Part shown: positions 14,558 to 14,590 of the stretch, piece by piece
Numbering within the stretch: position 1 is the stretch's first letter
How the letters are laid out: each line of letters starts with the position of its first letter
DNA from: an uncultured Faecalibacterium sp.
Lineage (GTDB): Bacteria; Bacillota; Clostridia; Oscillospirales; Ruminococcaceae
Assembly (NCBI GenBank): GCA_934561555.1
Contig: CAKTGQ010000037.1
Coordinates: forward strand, 1-14,590
Direction: 5' to 3'
Length of the DNA: 14,590 nucleotides
Made by a program: the position numbers and the translations under genes
Notes under the pieces: model-generated
Told to the model about the DNA's origin: nothing
The model's database searches: none
The model's input: only the letters and a program-made list of their open reading frames with translations

Positions 14558-14590
14558 GGTGCTGCAAAAAAGATTGCAGAAGCTGTTGCT

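Noticed and set aside
1..14590. CRISPR arrays, tRNAs, rRNAs and complete insertion sequences
   Set aside because: No regularly spaced repeats, cloverleaf-like segments, rRNA signatures or transposase motifs with terminal repeats were seen on reading both strands.

Overview
The window looks like chromosome from a moderately GC-rich gut Firmicute, most like Faecalibacterium or a close Oscillospiraceae/Ruminococcaceae relative. This is inferred from overall protein character, gene order and composition, not from a marker gene. Coding stretches such as trp and ppk1 are GC-rich; a few islands are clearly AT-richer.

Bases 1-4621 are the distal part of a tryptophan operon on the + strand, in the order trpG (3' end only) - trpD - trpC - trpF - trpB - trpA. 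Genes are packed with 4-8 base overlaps or gaps of 1-6 bases and end at an intrinsic terminator. Together they take chorismate-derived anthranilate through phosphoribosyl-anthranilate, CdRP and indole-glycerol phosphate to tryptophan. TrpA carries Glu where the well-studied enzymes have the catalytic Asp60.

Bases 4633-7330 are accessory. They hold a DUF454/YbaN membrane protein behind a metal-regulator-like palindrome, an AT-rich GNAT acetyltransferase (- strand), a tandem-HTH protein whose frame stays open upstream of its first ATG, and a convergent minus-strand cluster of tiny ORFs ending in a shortened PemK/MazF toxin. A bidirectional hairpin separates the HTH gene from the toxin gene. This stretch looks like mobile-element debris.

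Bases 7330-11147 hold a YwaF/TIGR02206 membrane protein and polyphosphate kinase ppk1 (both - strand), and an HD-domain phosphohydrolase diverging from ppk1. The ppk1/HD intergenic region has an 11-bp dyad over the likely ppk1 -10 and two direct repeats upstream.

Bases 11148-14590 hold an AAA-ATPase-like/PD-(D/E)XK fusion protein (- strand). Then comes a striking joint where the 3' part of a LysR-type regulator (- strand) abuts the 3' part of a sodium-dependent (NSS) transporter (+ strand), both without their 5' halves. Two intrinsic terminators and a promoter for a gene beyond the window close the sequence. Three hairpin terminators at 7081-7137, 7251-7290 and 11187-11240 share sequence around their arms and look like one dispersed family.

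No tRNA, rRNA, CRISPR array or intact insertion sequence was recognised. I found no convincing complete new system. The best leads are the ppk1/HD control region, the toxin-linked small ORFs, the rearrangement joint and the TrpA catalytic substitution.
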